Below the pieces are notes generated by a model. The model had not been told where the DNA came from and searched no databases. It worked only from the letters and a program-made list of their open reading frames with translations. Below, in pieces: positions 34,746-43,594 of a stretch of 46,499 nt of DNA (position 1 is its first letter; every line of letters begins with the position of its first letter). The DNA lies in the NCBI GenBank assembly GCA_017515595.1, contig JAFWFL010000070.1, forward strand, positions 1 through 46,499, given 5' to 3'. The position numbers were made by a program, and so were the translations under genes. The DNA comes from Coriobacteriales bacterium. Lineage in GTDB: Bacteria; Actinomycetota; Coriobacteriia; Coriobacteriales; UMGS124.

Positions 34746-37148
34746 CTACCAGGCAAGATCATCGCTCTCGGAACGGCCGCGGCCAGTAAGCGCGTCGAGC
34801 ATCATCTTATGCTCAACCTGTGCGGCGATCTGCTTGGTATGAATGACTGCATCGGGGTTGACCGAGATGGAGTCAATGCCGCTCTTAATGAGGAACTCAC
34901 AGAAGTCGGGATAGATGCTTGGCAGCTGGCCGCAGATGGAGACTGTCTTGCCATCCTTATGCGCAACCTCGATGAGGTGGCGGATTGCACGCTTCACAGC
35001 AAGGTCGCGGCCATCAGCAATGTCTTGGATGATGTCATTGTCACGGTCGAGGCCGAGCACGAGCATTGTCAGGTCGTTGCTGCCAATGGAGTAACCATCT
35101 ACAAACTTGTTGAACTGGTCAGCAAGGATAATGTTGCTGGGGATCTCAGCCATGAGCCAGACCTTAAAGTCGGCGCTGCGCACCAAGCCAGCCTCAGCCA
35201 TGATGCCGGTGACAATCTCAGCTTCTTTAACAGTGCGGCAGAACGGGATCATAACTTGGAGGTTCTTGAAACCGTACTCATTGCGTACGCGCTTGATAGC
35301 CTCGAGTTCGAGCTTAAATGCTGGCAGGTACTTAGGATCATAGTAGCGCGAGGCACCGCGCCAGCCGAGAAGGGCGCTGGACTCTTCTGGCTCGTACTTG
35401 TCGCCGCCTGTAAGGCCACGATACTCGCTCGACTTGAAGTCAGAAAGACGCAGAACCACCTGGCGGGGTGCCAGAGCGGCGCAGACCTTGCGCATACCCT
35501 CTGCCAGCTGGTCGACGGCAACGTCAGCGCGGCCGGTCTCGATGAGGTGCATTGGGTGTTCATGAATAAACGTCGTCCAGATGAACTCCTCGCGCATGAG
35601 GCCAATGCCATCGCATGGCAGCTTGCCGTGCTTTTCGGCGAGATCCGGGTTGCCAAGATTCATGTAGATCTTGGTGCCTGTGACGGGGACGGCAGGCGCG
35701 GCGATGACGGTTGCAGCACCACTAACCTGTGCGGCAGGCTCCTCTTCCTTCTTTACAAGGCTCTTGATAATACCGTCGTACACCGTGCCGTTGGTAGCGT
35801 CGACGGTGATCTCCTGGCCATCCTTGATCGAAGCGGTAGCTTCCTGGGAATGGCTTGCTGTACCAACGATGCAAGGGATGCCCATCTCACGCGAAACGAT
35901 AGCCGCATGGCAGGTCATGCCGCCTGCGTCGGTGACAATGGCACGGGCTTTCTGCATGGCAGGCACCCAGTCTGGAGCGGTCATAAGGGTAACAAGAATC
36001 TCGCCGTCCTTGAACTCGTCGATGAGCGATGGATCGGTGATAACATGGGCTTTACCAGCGGCGATACCAGGCGATGCAGGAAGACCGGTGACCAGAACCT
36101 CCATAGCAGAAGTATTTGCTGACGTATCGGCCGCCTCTGAGCCACCTTCCTTTTTCTTTCTCGACCAGACCGTCTCAGGACGCGCCTGAAGCAGCCACAC
36201 CTTGTTGTTGCGCTCGTCGATACCCCACTCCATATCCATGTAGCAGCCATAATGCTTTTCGAGCTGCTTGGCGTAGGTGGCGAGTTCCTTGATTTGCTCA
36301 TCGGTGACCGCAGGCTGCTTGCGCTCGGCTTCAGGAACATTCACAGCTTCGACGTCGCCTTCAGGCTTGCGGATCATCTTGACGTGCTTGTCGCTGATAA
36401 TACGGCGGAGGATCTCAAGAGAGTCCTTCTTGACCACGTAATTATCTGGCGTAACGGTACCTTGTACAACCATTTCGCCCAAGCCATAGGATGCCTCGAT
36501 GGTTACGACGTCGTCCTTGCCGGTGGCGACATCGAGCGAGAACATGACACCCGACGCCTTGGAGAAAACCATCATCTGCACGGTGGCAGAAAGGGCAATT
36601 GACATATGGTCGAAGCCAGCACGCGCGCGGTAGTACGTGGCACGGTCAGTGAACGTCGAGGCGTAGCACTCTTTGATTTTCTGGACAACCATGTCAGGGC
36701 CGGTAACGTTGAGATAGGTGTCCTGCTGGCCGGCAAAGCTGGCATCTGGCAGGTCCTCAGCAGTTGCTGAAGAGCGCACCGCAACAAAGGGGTTGTCCTC
36801 ATTCATCTTCTGGCCAAGCTCGGCATAAGCGGCGCGGATGTCAGCTGCAATGTCCTCAGGCATTTCTTCGCTTACGATCATGGCACGGATATTGTCGGTC
36901 ACTTCGCGCAAAAGTGAGGTATTCTCGATATCAGTAAGCTTCTTGAGCTCCTCGCAGATACGGTTTTGGAGGCCGGTTACCTCCATGAAGCGGCGGTACG
37001 CATAAGCCGTGGTGGCGAAACCGTACGGTACCGGAACGTCTGTCTTCGAGGTCATCTCGCCAAGCGACGAAGACTTTCCTCCGACAATCTCGACATCTTC
37101 GCGGCGTAGTTCATCGAACCAAAGAACATACATTTTGTCACGATCCAT
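34746..37148 (-). CDS. ppsA: Phosphoenolpyruvate synthase
   Basis: The enzyme converts pyruvate and ATP to phosphoenolpyruvate, AMP and phosphate, the entry to gluconeogenesis. The 800-residue protein has the N-terminal ATP-grasp domain (GGKSSSLGEMTS, AVRSSATAEDLPDASFAGQQ), the phospho-His domain GGMTCHAAIVSRE with His at about 414, and the C-terminal PEP-utilising barrel ending with SICGQLPS. The Thr before Cys-His is the residue modified by the regulatory protein. ATG 37148 (MDRDKMYVLWFDELR) follows GAAAGGG; an upstream in-frame ATG at 37205 lacks a binding site. ppsR lies 150 bases upstream on the same strand. Confidence 0.95.
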   Translation of the reverse strand: MDRDKMYVLWFDELRREDVEIVGGKSSSLGEMTSKTDVPVPYGFATTAYAYRRFMEVTGLQNRICEELKKLTDIENTSLLREVTDNIRAMIVSEEMPEDIAADIRAAYAELGQKMNEDNPFVAVRSSATAEDLPDASFAGQQDTYLNVTGPDMVVQKIKECYASTFTDRATYYRARAGFDHMSIALSATVQMMVFSKASGVMFSLDVATGKDDVVTIEASYGLGEMVVQGTVTPDNYVVKKDSLEILRRIISDKHVKMIRKPEGDVEAVNVPEAERKQPAVTDEQIKELATYAKQLEKHYGCYMDMEWGIDERNNKVWLLQARPETVWSRKKKEGGSEAADTSANTSAMEVLVTGLPASPGIAAGKAHVITDPSLIDEFKDGEILVTLMTAPDWVPAMQKARAIVTDAGGMTCHAAIVSREMGIPCIVGTASHSQEATASIKDGQEITVDATNGTVYDGIIKSLVKKEEEPAAQVSGAATVIAAPAVPVTGTKIYMNLGNPDLAEKHGKLPCDGIGLMREEFIWTTFIHEHPMHLIETGRADVAVDQLAEGMRKVCAALAPRQVVLRLSDFKSSEYRGLTGGDKYEPEESSALLGWRGASRYYDPKYLPAFKLELEAIKRVRNEYGFKNLQVMIPFCRTVKEAEIVTGIMAEAGLVRSADFKVWLMAEIPSNIILADQFNKFVDGYSIGSNDLTMLVLGLDRDNDIIQDIADGRDLAVKRAIRHLIEVAHKDGKTVSICGQLPSIYPDFCEFLIKSGIDSISVNPDAVIHTKQIAAQVEHKMMLDALTGRGRSESDDLAW

Positions 37149-37297
37149 CCGAGAAACCCTTTCTACTGGTTTATAAAATACAGTAAAACATTTTAACATT
37201 AACACAAAAGCGTACGCTTAGAACACCTGAGAACAAAATCTTGCGCAAACGGTCGAAGAAAAAGGTATAAGGCCATCATCAATATGAATGTTACAAC

Positions 37298-38158
37298 TCA
37301 GTAGTAGCTCGCGTTCACTTGAGGATGGTCTGCGTCATAAAAGCGCATGATTTCGCGAGCGGTTTCCTCAATGGCACGGTTTTGTGTGTTAATGATGGTG
37401 CAACCCAGCCGGTTCATAAGAGCACGAGCTTCTCGCAGCTCCTCGCGTACCGCCTCGATGTTCGCATAAGCAGAGTCTCCCAACATGTCTGGGCCAATAC
37501 GTCTGCGCCTGATGTCGACCAGTGTGGACTCAGAGGTTATTAACCCAAAAATACGAGTGCGATCAACCAAGAAAAGTTCTTCTGGAGGTTTCATATGGGC
37601 GATGAGGGGAATATTTGCAACGCGGTAACCTTCTAAGCCCAAGTAGATGGACGTGGGTGTTTTGCTGGTGCGCGATACACCAATGATGACAATCTCGGCC
37701 TGTGTAAGATCTTGAGGTAGAAGGCCATCATCGTGAGCAAGTGTGAACTCGAGAGCAGAGATGCGCTGGAAATAGCGCTCATTCGTAGCATGCACCCCTC
37801 CTGGAATCGCGCGGGGCGCCATATTGCTCACCTTGGCGATGGCATCGATGGCATCGCTCATGAGATCGACCGCGACAATTTCTGGTGCTAACTCCAGGTA
37901 TTCATTGAGCTGGCGGATCAAATCCTTTTCGACAAGTGTGTAGAATAACAGCATATTGCTTATACCATGTATACGTCGGTGCAGGACGCGATGATGATTG
38001 AGAAAGGTGCGCACTTCGTCGAAGGAACGTACCTCCGACAACAACTCAATGTGGGGATCAGTCTCCCCAAACTGACTCGCTGCCGCACGGGCCAAGGTTT
38101 TGGCGGTGATGCCAACAGAGTCACTAATGACATAAATGGTCGGAAGAAAAGTGTTCAT
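37298..38158 (-). CDS. ppsR: PEP synthase / pyruvate phosphate dikinase regulatory protein
   Basis: This 286-residue DUF299 protein is a bifunctional ADP-dependent kinase and Pi-dependent pyrophosphorylase. It switches its target off and on by phosphorylating the Thr next to the catalytic His. It starts with PTIYVISDSVGITAKTLARA and has the P-loop GVSRTSKT (160-167) plus SNMAPRAIPGG. Its position just before ppsA on the same strand identifies PEP synthase as the likely target. The two genes are probably co-regulated. Confidence 0.93.
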   Translation of the reverse strand: MNTFLPTIYVISDSVGITAKTLARAAASQFGETDPHIELLSEVRSFDEVRTFLNHHRVLHRRIHGISNMLLFYTLVEKDLIRQLNEYLELAPEIVAVDLMSDAIDAIAKVSNMAPRAIPGGVHATNERYFQRISALEFTLAHDDGLLPQDLTQAEIVIIGVSRTSKTPTSIYLGLEGYRVANIPLIAHMKPPEELFLVDRTRIFGLITSESTLVDIRRRRIGPDMLGDSAYANIEAVREELREARALMNRLGCTIINTQNRAIEETAREIMRFYDADHPQVNASYY

Positions 38159-38323
38159 AGCCCTTGCTCCGTATCGAGTGGTACATTACTCATAAAATGA
38201 TGTAATGATAGCATCTCTTGAGACGTCTTGCACTGTTTTTTTGGATTGTGACAAGCGACAGGTCTGACTTGTTGTTAATTATATACAGTTCTTTAACGTA
38301 ATAATGCTGAGTTCAAAAGGTGT

Positions 38324-38377
38324 TAATATACCATGAGGATAACCCGATGTTCTTGGAACGGTCCTCATGGTATATTA
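38324..38377. repeat. 16-bp inverted repeat upstream of the MFS gene
   Basis: TAATATACCATGAGGA (38324-38339) is fully complementary to TCCTCATGGTATATTA (38362-38377), with a 22-base spacer. It lies in the divergent gap between ppsR and the MFS gene, 35 bases before the MFS start. An ATG in the left arm at 38333 has AAAGGTG upstream and opens a short frame that ends inside the MFS start. It could be an operator or a translational attenuator. The rest of 38159-38411 shows nothing else convincing. Confidence 0.6.
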
Positions 38378-38411
38378 CCCAGACATCTAAAATTGGAGCC
38401 AACTATAACCA

Positions 38412-39668
38412 ATGGAACAGGACGATAGCATAAAACCACTCTGGACCAGGGATTTTACTATTATTACCCTGGGAAGTGTCATTTCTATGTTCGGAAATGC
38501 CATGTCGGGGTTTGCTATGAGCCTTATGGTCTTGGATATCTCGGAGTCTACGCTGCTGTATGCTGTTTATATAGCCATGTATACGCTGCCCCAGCTCTTT
38601 ATGCCTATTATCTCCGGCGCTGTTCTGGATCGGTTCTCGCGTAAAAAGACCATTTATACGCTCGATTTTATATCATCGTTTTTGTATATCTTTATGGCAT
38701 GCGTTTTGGCTACCGGGTGGTTTTCTTTCCCGTTATTTGCTATCTATTGTTTTATCCTTGGTTCGATTCAAAGCTCATATATGGTTGCTTATGAGAGTTT
38801 TTATCCGCTTTTGATTAGCGAGGGCAACTTTCAAAAGGCATACTCGATAGCCAGTGTATTAGAGACCGTCTCGGCCATCATGATACCGTTATCAGCGTTT
38901 CTCTATAACATCATTGGACTTGCTCCGCTTTTGGCGATTAACGGTATGTGCTTTTTTATTGCTGCTGTTATGGAGACGCGCATTGGAGCCGAAGAGCATT
39001 ATATAGAAACACAAAAAGAGACCGAGCTTGAAGGCAGTCACCCGGTTGCTCAGATTCTTAATGATTCCAAGGAGGGATTTCGCTATCTCGCTTCAGAAAA
39101 AGGCCTTTTGGCAATAGCTCTCTACTTTGTGTTTTCTGCCATTTGTAACGGAGTGTCTTCTGTTGTTACGCTGCCCTATTTTAAGAATACCTTCCCCAAC
39201 GGCGAATATTGGTTTATGTTTGTTATGGCATTTGCCATTCTTGGGCGGGCTATTGGCGGGCTCATTCATTACCGCATAAAAATTCCTGCGCAATACCGGT
39301 ATACCATTGCCCTTACTGTGTATATAGTTATTTCTATTTGTGAAGGCACCTATCTGTTCTTATCTTTCCCACTTATGGCGCTCCTTTGTTTTATTACGGG
39401 GATTGGCGGAGTTACCAGTTATACCATTCGAATTTCGGCCACCCAAAGCTATGTACCTGACGAGAAAAAGGGCCGCTTTAACGGAGCATTTAATATGCTT
39501 TCTACCCTTGGAGCTCTCATTGGCGAATTCGCTGCCGGTACGCTGACTGTAATTTTGCCGGAACGAATTGTTTTATTATGCGCGATGATGCTTTGTGCAG
39601 TAGCAGCGGTTGTCATTATTGGCGGTGGTAAGCAATATGTATCTGCCATATATAACCGCATAAGATAA
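38412..39668 (+). CDS. MFS transporter
   Basis: This 418-residue major facilitator protein has about 12 membrane helices. The signature loop between helices 2 and 3 reads SGAVLDRFSRKKTIY (G-x-x-x-D-R-x-x-R-K-x pattern), and the central cytoplasmic loop is acidic (about 190-215). By general appearance it belongs with the MefA-like/TetA-like drug-efflux type, but the substrate is unknown. The ribosome binding site is weak (GGAG 13 bases before ATG), and an inverted repeat covers the leader. Confidence 0.88.
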   Translation: MEQDDSIKPLWTRDFTIITLGSVISMFGNAMSGFAMSLMVLDISESTLLYAVYIAMYTLPQLFMPIISGAVLDRFSRKKTIYTLDFISSFLYIFMACVLATGWFSFPLFAIYCFILGSIQSSYMVAYESFYPLLISEGNFQKAYSIASVLETVSAIMIPLSAFLYNIIGLAPLLAINGMCFFIAAVMETRIGAEEHYIETQKETELEGSHPVAQILNDSKEGFRYLASEKGLLAIALYFVFSAICNGVSSVVTLPYFKNTFPNGEYWFMFVMAFAILGRAIGGLIHYRIKIPAQYRYTIALTVYIVISICEGTYLFLSFPLMALLCFITGIGGVTSYTIRISATQSYVPDEKKGRFNGAFNMLSTLGALIGEFAAGTLTVILPERIVLLCAMMLCAVAAVVIIGGGKQYVSAIYNRIR

Positions 39669-39687
39669 TCTGACACCAAGAACCTCT

Positions 39688-39914
39688 TGTGCACAAAATC
39701 AGTCTTGTTTTGCCTACAAATTTTGAATGTGTGACCACAAGAAGGTAAATGCCTGCTCATATCTCTATGGCCGAGAAACCCTTAAAAGCGTCAAGCTTAT
39801 GACCTGCAGGATCTTCTCGGCCGGGAATTAAACTAGCAAATCAAAGCTCAGATGGAGCGCCGGATGGTCACACATTCAAAATTTGTTGGCAAAACATGGC
39901 CGTGTTTGTGCACA
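39688..39914. repeat. 50-nt imperfect inverted repeat between the MFS gene and asnS
   Basis: Arms 39688-39737 and 39865-39914 are equal in length and complementary at roughly four of five positions, perfectly so over the distal 19 bases (TGGTCACACATTCAAAATT at 39865). The 127-base centre contains an additional pair GGCCGAGAA (39769-39777)/TTCTCGGCC (39813-39821). No open frame codes a plausible protein. It fits a MITE-like element or a very long hairpin. The remaining 39915-40113 holds the asnS leader. Confidence 0.7.
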
Positions 39915-40113
39915 CTGAAGCAGAACCTGACAAAAGATGGGTCCCAACCTTTCTTTTGCACCAGACTCGTTCTACTTGGTCCGTTATTCTGTCTTCATTC
40001 TCCGCCAGACTGTTTAAAACTAACTCGCGTAGAGAATTTGGGGGTTGCCTTTTGAGTGGGATTGCGCGAATATAGATATGTTACGTATAGCTTTCCAAAT
40101 AAAGGAGGCTCTC

Positions 40114-41517
40114 TTGGAACGTATAACTATTGCACAGCTTTATGCTGATGCGGCTGAGCTTGCAAATACCGAGGTTACGGTGGCGGGCTGGATTCGCAGT
40201 ATTCGCGATATGAAGACTTTTGGTTTTGTGATGCTCAATGACGGCAGCTGCTTTAAAAACCTGCAGGCAGTTCTCAATGCGCAAAAGCTTGAGAACTTTG
40301 ATGAGATTGTGCATCAAAACGTTGGCGCTGCTCTGATATTGCGCGGTACGGTTGAGCTTACTCCTGATGCGCAGCAGCCCTTTGAACTCCAGGTGACTCA
40401 GGCAAGCGTGGAGGGCACATCAACTCCTGATTATCCGCTTCAAAAGAAACGCCATACCCTTGAGTACCTGCGCACCATCCAGCATTTGCGTCCGCGCACC
40501 AATCTTTTCTCGGCCGTATTCAGGGTACGCTCACAGGCTGCCTTTGCCATACACTCGTTCTTCCAGGAGCGGGGTTTTGTATATGTGAACACACCTATTA
40601 TTACCGCTTCTGATGCAGAAGGCGCGGGTGAGATGTTCCGCGTGACAACCATTGATCCTGCTCATGCTCCGCTGCTTGAAGACGGCAGCTGCGACTGGTC
40701 GCAGGACTTCTTTGGTAAAGCAACCAACCTTACTGTCTCGGGCCAGCTTCAGGGCGAGAGCTTTGCCTGCGCTTTTGGCAAGATTTATACCTTTGGTCCT
40801 ACCTTTAGGGCAGAAGATTCCAACACCGCACGCCATGCCGCCGAGTTTTGGATGGTTGAGCCCGAATTTACGTTTGCTGACTTGTCTGATGACATGGACC
40901 TGGCCGAGGATATGCTGCGGTACGTTATTAAGCGGGTTATGGAGACCTGCCCTGATGAGCTTGATTTTTGCAACCAGTGGGTTGACAAGGGGCTCCTGGA
41001 CCGCCTGACCCATGTGGCCAACTCGCACTTTGCCCGCGTGAGCTATGGCGAAGCCATAGACATTCTTAAGGCAGCCCAGGATGCGGGACATACCTTTGAG
41101 TATCCGGTTGACTGGGGTCTTGACCTGCAGACCGAGCATGAGCGCTTCTTGACTGAGGAGCATTTTGGCGCACCGGTGTTTGTGTATGATTACCCGGCTG
41201 CAATCAAAGCATTCTATATGCGCTTAAATGACGACGGGAAGACTGTTGCGGCTGCAGACTGCCTGGTACCGGGTATTGGAGAAATTATTGGCGGCTCGCA
41301 GCGCGAAGAGCGCCTTGACATTTTGGAGCGCCGAATTGCCGAGCTTGGCATGGATGCCGCGCAGTATGCAAGCTATTGTGACCTGCGCCGCTACGGCACC
41401 AACAGGCATGCAGGCTTTGGCCTTGGCTTTGAGCGCCTCGTGATGTATCTGACCGGTGTCGCCAACATCCGCGATGTCATAGCACATCCCCGCACAGTAG
41501 GCAATGCTGAGTTTTAG
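40114..41517 (+). CDS. asnS: Asparaginyl-tRNA synthetase
   Basis: This class IIb aminoacyl-tRNA synthetase attaches Asn to tRNA-Asn. It has 467 residues: an OB-fold anticodon domain ([25 protein letters not shown]) and a catalytic core with motif 2 ([19 protein letters not shown]) and motif 3 (GFGLGFERL). The start is TTG 40114 with AAAGGAGG five bases upstream; the upstream in-frame ATGs lack such a site. Asn activation rather than Asp is supported by the AsnRS-type motif 2. Confidence 0.95.
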   Translation: MERITIAQLYADAAELANTEVTVAGWIRSIRDMKTFGFVMLNDGSCFKNLQAVLNAQKLENFDEIVHQNVGAALILRGTVELTPDAQQPFELQVTQASVEGTSTPDYPLQKKRHTLEYLRTIQHLRPRTNLFSAVFRVRSQAAFAIHSFFQERGFVYVNTPIITASDAEGAGEMFRVTTIDPAHAPLLEDGSCDWSQDFFGKATNLTVSGQLQGESFACAFGKIYTFGPTFRAEDSNTARHAAEFWMVEPEFTFADLSDDMDLAEDMLRYVIKRVMETCPDELDFCNQWVDKGLLDRLTHVANSHFARVSYGEAIDILKAAQDAGHTFEYPVDWGLDLQTEHERFLTEEHFGAPVFVYDYPAAIKAFYMRLNDDGKTVAAADCLVPGIGEIIGGSQREERLDILERRIAELGMDAAQYASYCDLRRYGTNRHAGFGLGFERLVMYLTGVANIRDVIAHPRTVGNAEF

Positions 41518-41549
41518 GCATCAATTAATGTATTGTTAACAAACTCTGC

Positions 41550-41578
41550 TTGCATTATGTGGCTATGTGCGGTAGAGT
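41550..41578 (+). promoter_or_regulatory. Promoter of the ECF/attenuator operon
   Basis: TTGCAT (41550-41555) and TAGAGT (41573-41578) are separated by an ideal 17 bases. A palindrome TTGTTAACAA at 41533-41542 lies just upstream and may be an operator. Initiation near 41585 would give a leader of about 300 bases containing the attenuator. Confidence 0.6.
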
Positions 41579-41637
41579 ACGCAAAGCACGCCAATAGGGG
41601 CAGGTTGTTACGAGTGATGAAGGGGGGTTTGGCCAAG

Positions 41638-41706
41638 ATGAAGAACAGTGTTATGTCGGCACAATTCAACTGGTGGTGGCAAGGCTGTGAATCTTTTGGT
41701 CGATGA
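41638..41706 (+). CDS. Trp-rich leader peptide (attenuator)
   Basis: A 22-codon frame starts at ATG 41638 with AAGGGGGG ten bases upstream and ends with TGA 41704-41706. Codons 12-14 are TGG TGG TGG (41671-41679), preceded by Phe-Asn and followed by Gln-Gly. Three adjacent Trp codons in a short, well-initiated frame followed by an intrinsic terminator are the hallmark of a trp leader peptide. Ribosome stalling here would sense charged tRNA-Trp. Confidence 0.85.
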   Translation: MKNSVMSAQFNWWWQGCESFGR

Positions 41707-41771
41707 CCCGGGCTTTGTCACCTTTTGAGCAGACATGGTAAGGCTCCCGGCATCGGCCCGGGAGCCTTTTT
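41675..41771 (+). promoter_or_regulatory. trp-type transcription attenuator before the ECF genes
   Basis: Four segments follow the classical layout. Segment 1, GGTGGCAAGGC (41675-41685), overlaps the last Trp codons and pairs over 11 positions with segment 2, GCTTTGTCACC (41712-41722; two G-T pairs). CCGGG and CTT at 41708-41715 can instead pair with AAG at 41740-41742 and CCCGG at 41746-41750, giving an antiterminator. Segments 3 and 4, GGCTCCCGG (41742-41750) and CCGGGAGCC (41758-41766), form the terminator with TTTTT. With low Trp, stalling on codons 12-14 frees segment 2 to block the terminator. Confidence 0.8.
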
Positions 41772-41884
41772 GTTTGCCGCAAAAGGCACGTACTTCTCGG
41801 CTTTTTATTGCGCGTTACGCTCTTCTGCTGTGAGGCGCCCCAAAGAGAGGGCAGCCGCAGTCTACCAAGAAAGAAGGTTTTACC

Positions 41885-42487
41885 ATGAGCGAAAATATTA
41901 CCACTGCTAACCAGCAACCCCGTACCGCCCGCGTTGTATCCCAGACCCAAGAGAAAAAAGGCCTCACCACGCAAGACCTTATTCTCATTGCCGTGCTTTT
42001 GGCGGCTGGTGCCGTTCTCAAGCTTACCGTTGCTTCATTCTTTGCTTCGTTTGGTATGAAGCCCAACTTTATTATTGCCATGTATTGCCTGGCTATTATT
42101 CTCACCAAACCCTCGGTGCTCCAATCTACCATTATTGGTCTCATTGCCGGCCTTATTTGCCAGATTCCCATGCTCAATGCAACACCGTTCTTGAACATTG
42201 TTTCGGAGACCCTCGGTGCTTTGGTATGCGGCCTCTTGATTAAGGTTAACATGAACCCGGGTGGCAAGTTTGACCTCAATCCGACCGTGAATACCTTTAT
42301 ATCTACCTGTGTTTCGGGCGGCACCTTTGCTTTAATGGCCATCTTTATTAACGTGATTCTGCCCGGTACCGGCGGCGTAGAAGCAGCTATCGCAGCTTAT
42401 GCAGCCATTGTTTTGGGCACCGCAACCTTTAACGCCGTTCTCAACACCATTCTGGTTCCTCCGCTGCGCAAGGTTCTTAAGAAGTAA
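41885..42487 (+). CDS. ECF transporter S component, TrpP-like (predicted tryptophan)
   Basis: This 200-residue integral membrane protein has a soluble N-terminus of about 27 residues and about six helices. FGMKPNFIIAMYCLAIIL corresponds to the GMKPD region of tryptophan transporter TrpP, the substrate-binding S subunit of some ECF systems. The substrate is inferred from this resemblance together with the trp attenuator in front of the gene. ATG 41885 follows AGAAGG. The energising A1, A2 and T genes follow after a hairpin-rich gap, so this is a dedicated (group I) ECF operon. Confidence 0.8.
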   Translation: MSENITTANQQPRTARVVSQTQEKKGLTTQDLILIAVLLAAGAVLKLTVASFFASFGMKPNFIIAMYCLAIILTKPSVLQSTIIGLIAGLICQIPMLNATPFLNIVSETLGALVCGLLIKVNMNPGGKFDLNPTVNTFISTCVSGGTFALMAIFINVILPGTGGVEAAIAAYAAIVLGTATFNAVLNTILVPPLRKVLKK

Positions 42488-42516
42488 TTATGGTATGGAG
42501 CCAAAGAGTCTGTCTC

Positions 42517-42639
42517 AGTGCAAGTTGTTACGGGTGCTAGCATGAGAACAGACAAAAATCGAGGAGTTTCTCGGCAAAAGCCCAGGAAATATGATCCTTT
42601 TAGGGTTTGATCATGCTAGCGCCCGTAACAACTTGCACT
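42517..42639. repeat. 29-bp long-arm hairpin between the S component and ecfA1
   Basis: Left arm 42517-42545 (AGTGCAAGTTGTTACGGG...) and right arm 42611-42639 are complementary over 29 bases with one G-T pair, enclosing 65 bases. Parts of the left arm recur at 34572-34596 and more weakly at 41601-41620. It may moderate readthrough from the S gene into the ATPase genes, or be a mobile inverted-repeat element. Confidence 0.75.
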
Positions 42640-42643
42640 AACC

Positions 42644-42722
42644 TGACAAAAGGACGCACCTTTTGTCACGTTTCTCCTTTCCCTCAAGGGGGAGGGCGAG
42701 AATCTGACGCACCTTGTGTCAG
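42644..42722 (+). terminator. Tandem hairpins before ecfA1 (recurring CCTGACAAAAGG element)
   Basis: TGACAAAAGG (42644-42653) pairs with CCTTTTGTCA (42659-42668), followed by a pyrimidine-rich tail. CCCTC (42681-42685) can pair with GAGGG (42692-42696), and CTGACGCA (42704-42711) with TGTGTCAG (42715-42722) including a G-T pair. The first hairpin is nearly identical to the element at 26301-26334. They would act as partial terminators inside the ECF operon. Confidence 0.55.
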
Positions 42723-42754
42723 GTTATACCTCTTCTGTAAGAAAGAATGCGCAC

Positions 42755-43594
42755 ATGATTGAGATAAAAGACTTTACCTTTAGATATCGCGAAAGCAGCG
42801 AGCCGGTTGTAAAAGATATCAACCTGACCATTCCTGACGGAGCGTTTGTGGGTATTACCGGCGCTGCCGGCTCGGGCAAGTCTACGCTGACTTATGCCAT
42901 GAACGGGATTATTCCCCATTGCTACCCCGGAGATTTTTACGGAAGTGTCACTATCAACGGGCTCGACACGGTTGACAGCTCGCTCACTGACATAAGCCGG
43001 CTTGTGGGCAGTGTTTGCCAGGACATTGACAGCCAGATGGTGACCTCGGTTGTTGAGGATGAGATGCTCTATGGTCTCGAAAACTTTGGCATACCTCACA
43101 GCGAGATAGACGCGCGTGTGACTCAGGCCTTGAGCGATATGGGTATTCTCGATTTGCGCGACCGCACCATTGACTCTTTGAGCGGCGGCCAAAAGCAAAA
43201 GCTTGCGATTGCGAGCATTATGGCTTTGCAGCCCAAGGTCCTGATGCTCGACGAACCCACGGCCGAGCTTGACCCCGCCAGCTCATTTAATGTATTTAAG
43301 CTGCTCCAGACCTATGCTCAGACTCACGGAACCACCGTTGTTGTGGTGGAGCAAAAAATCGCGCTTCTGAGCGAGTTTGCCACCATGATGGTTATTGTTG
43401 ACAAAGGGCAGATTCGCTATGCAGACTCTCCCGAGAAGGTCCTTGCGCACAGCGATGACCTGCTTGAGATAGGCGTTAACTGTCCGCGTGCGACCACGTT
43501 TACCAACCGTCTGCGCTCGCGCGGTATTTACCAAGGGCCTATTTGCCGCAATGTTAACCAGGCAGTAGCTGCTTTGGCAGAGGTGATCGCATGA
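42755..43594 (+). CDS. ecfA1: ECF transporter ATPase EcfA1
   Basis: This 279-residue ABC ATPase has Walker A GAAGSGKST (36-44), signature LSGGQKQ (142-148) and Walker B VLMLDEP. The position of the switch His is Gln (VVEQK, Q200), which is unusual and suggests weak hydrolysis at the site formed by its own Walker motifs. ATG 42755 is chosen because an upstream extension to 42716 is not conserved-looking; the binding site is weak. It overlaps ecfA2 by 4 bases (ATGA), so the two ATPases are coupled. Confidence 0.9.
   Translation: MIEIKDFTFRYRESSEPVVKDINLTIPDGAFVGITGAAGSGKSTLTYAMNGIIPHCYPGDFYGSVTINGLDTVDSSLTDISRLVGSVCQDIDSQMVTSVVEDEMLYGLENFGIPHSEIDARVTQALSDMGILDLRDRTIDSLSGGQKQKLAIASIMALQPKVLMLDEPTAELDPASSFNVFKLLQTYAQTHGTTVVVVEQKIALLSEFATMMVIVDKGQIRYADSPEKVLAHSDDLLEIGVNCPRATTFTNRLRSRGIYQGPICRNVNQAVAALAEVIA

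Noticed and set aside
39915-40113. T-box or other riboswitch before asnS
   Set aside because: No T-box core (GGNACCGCG-like), anticodon loop or terminator/antiterminator pair is visible.
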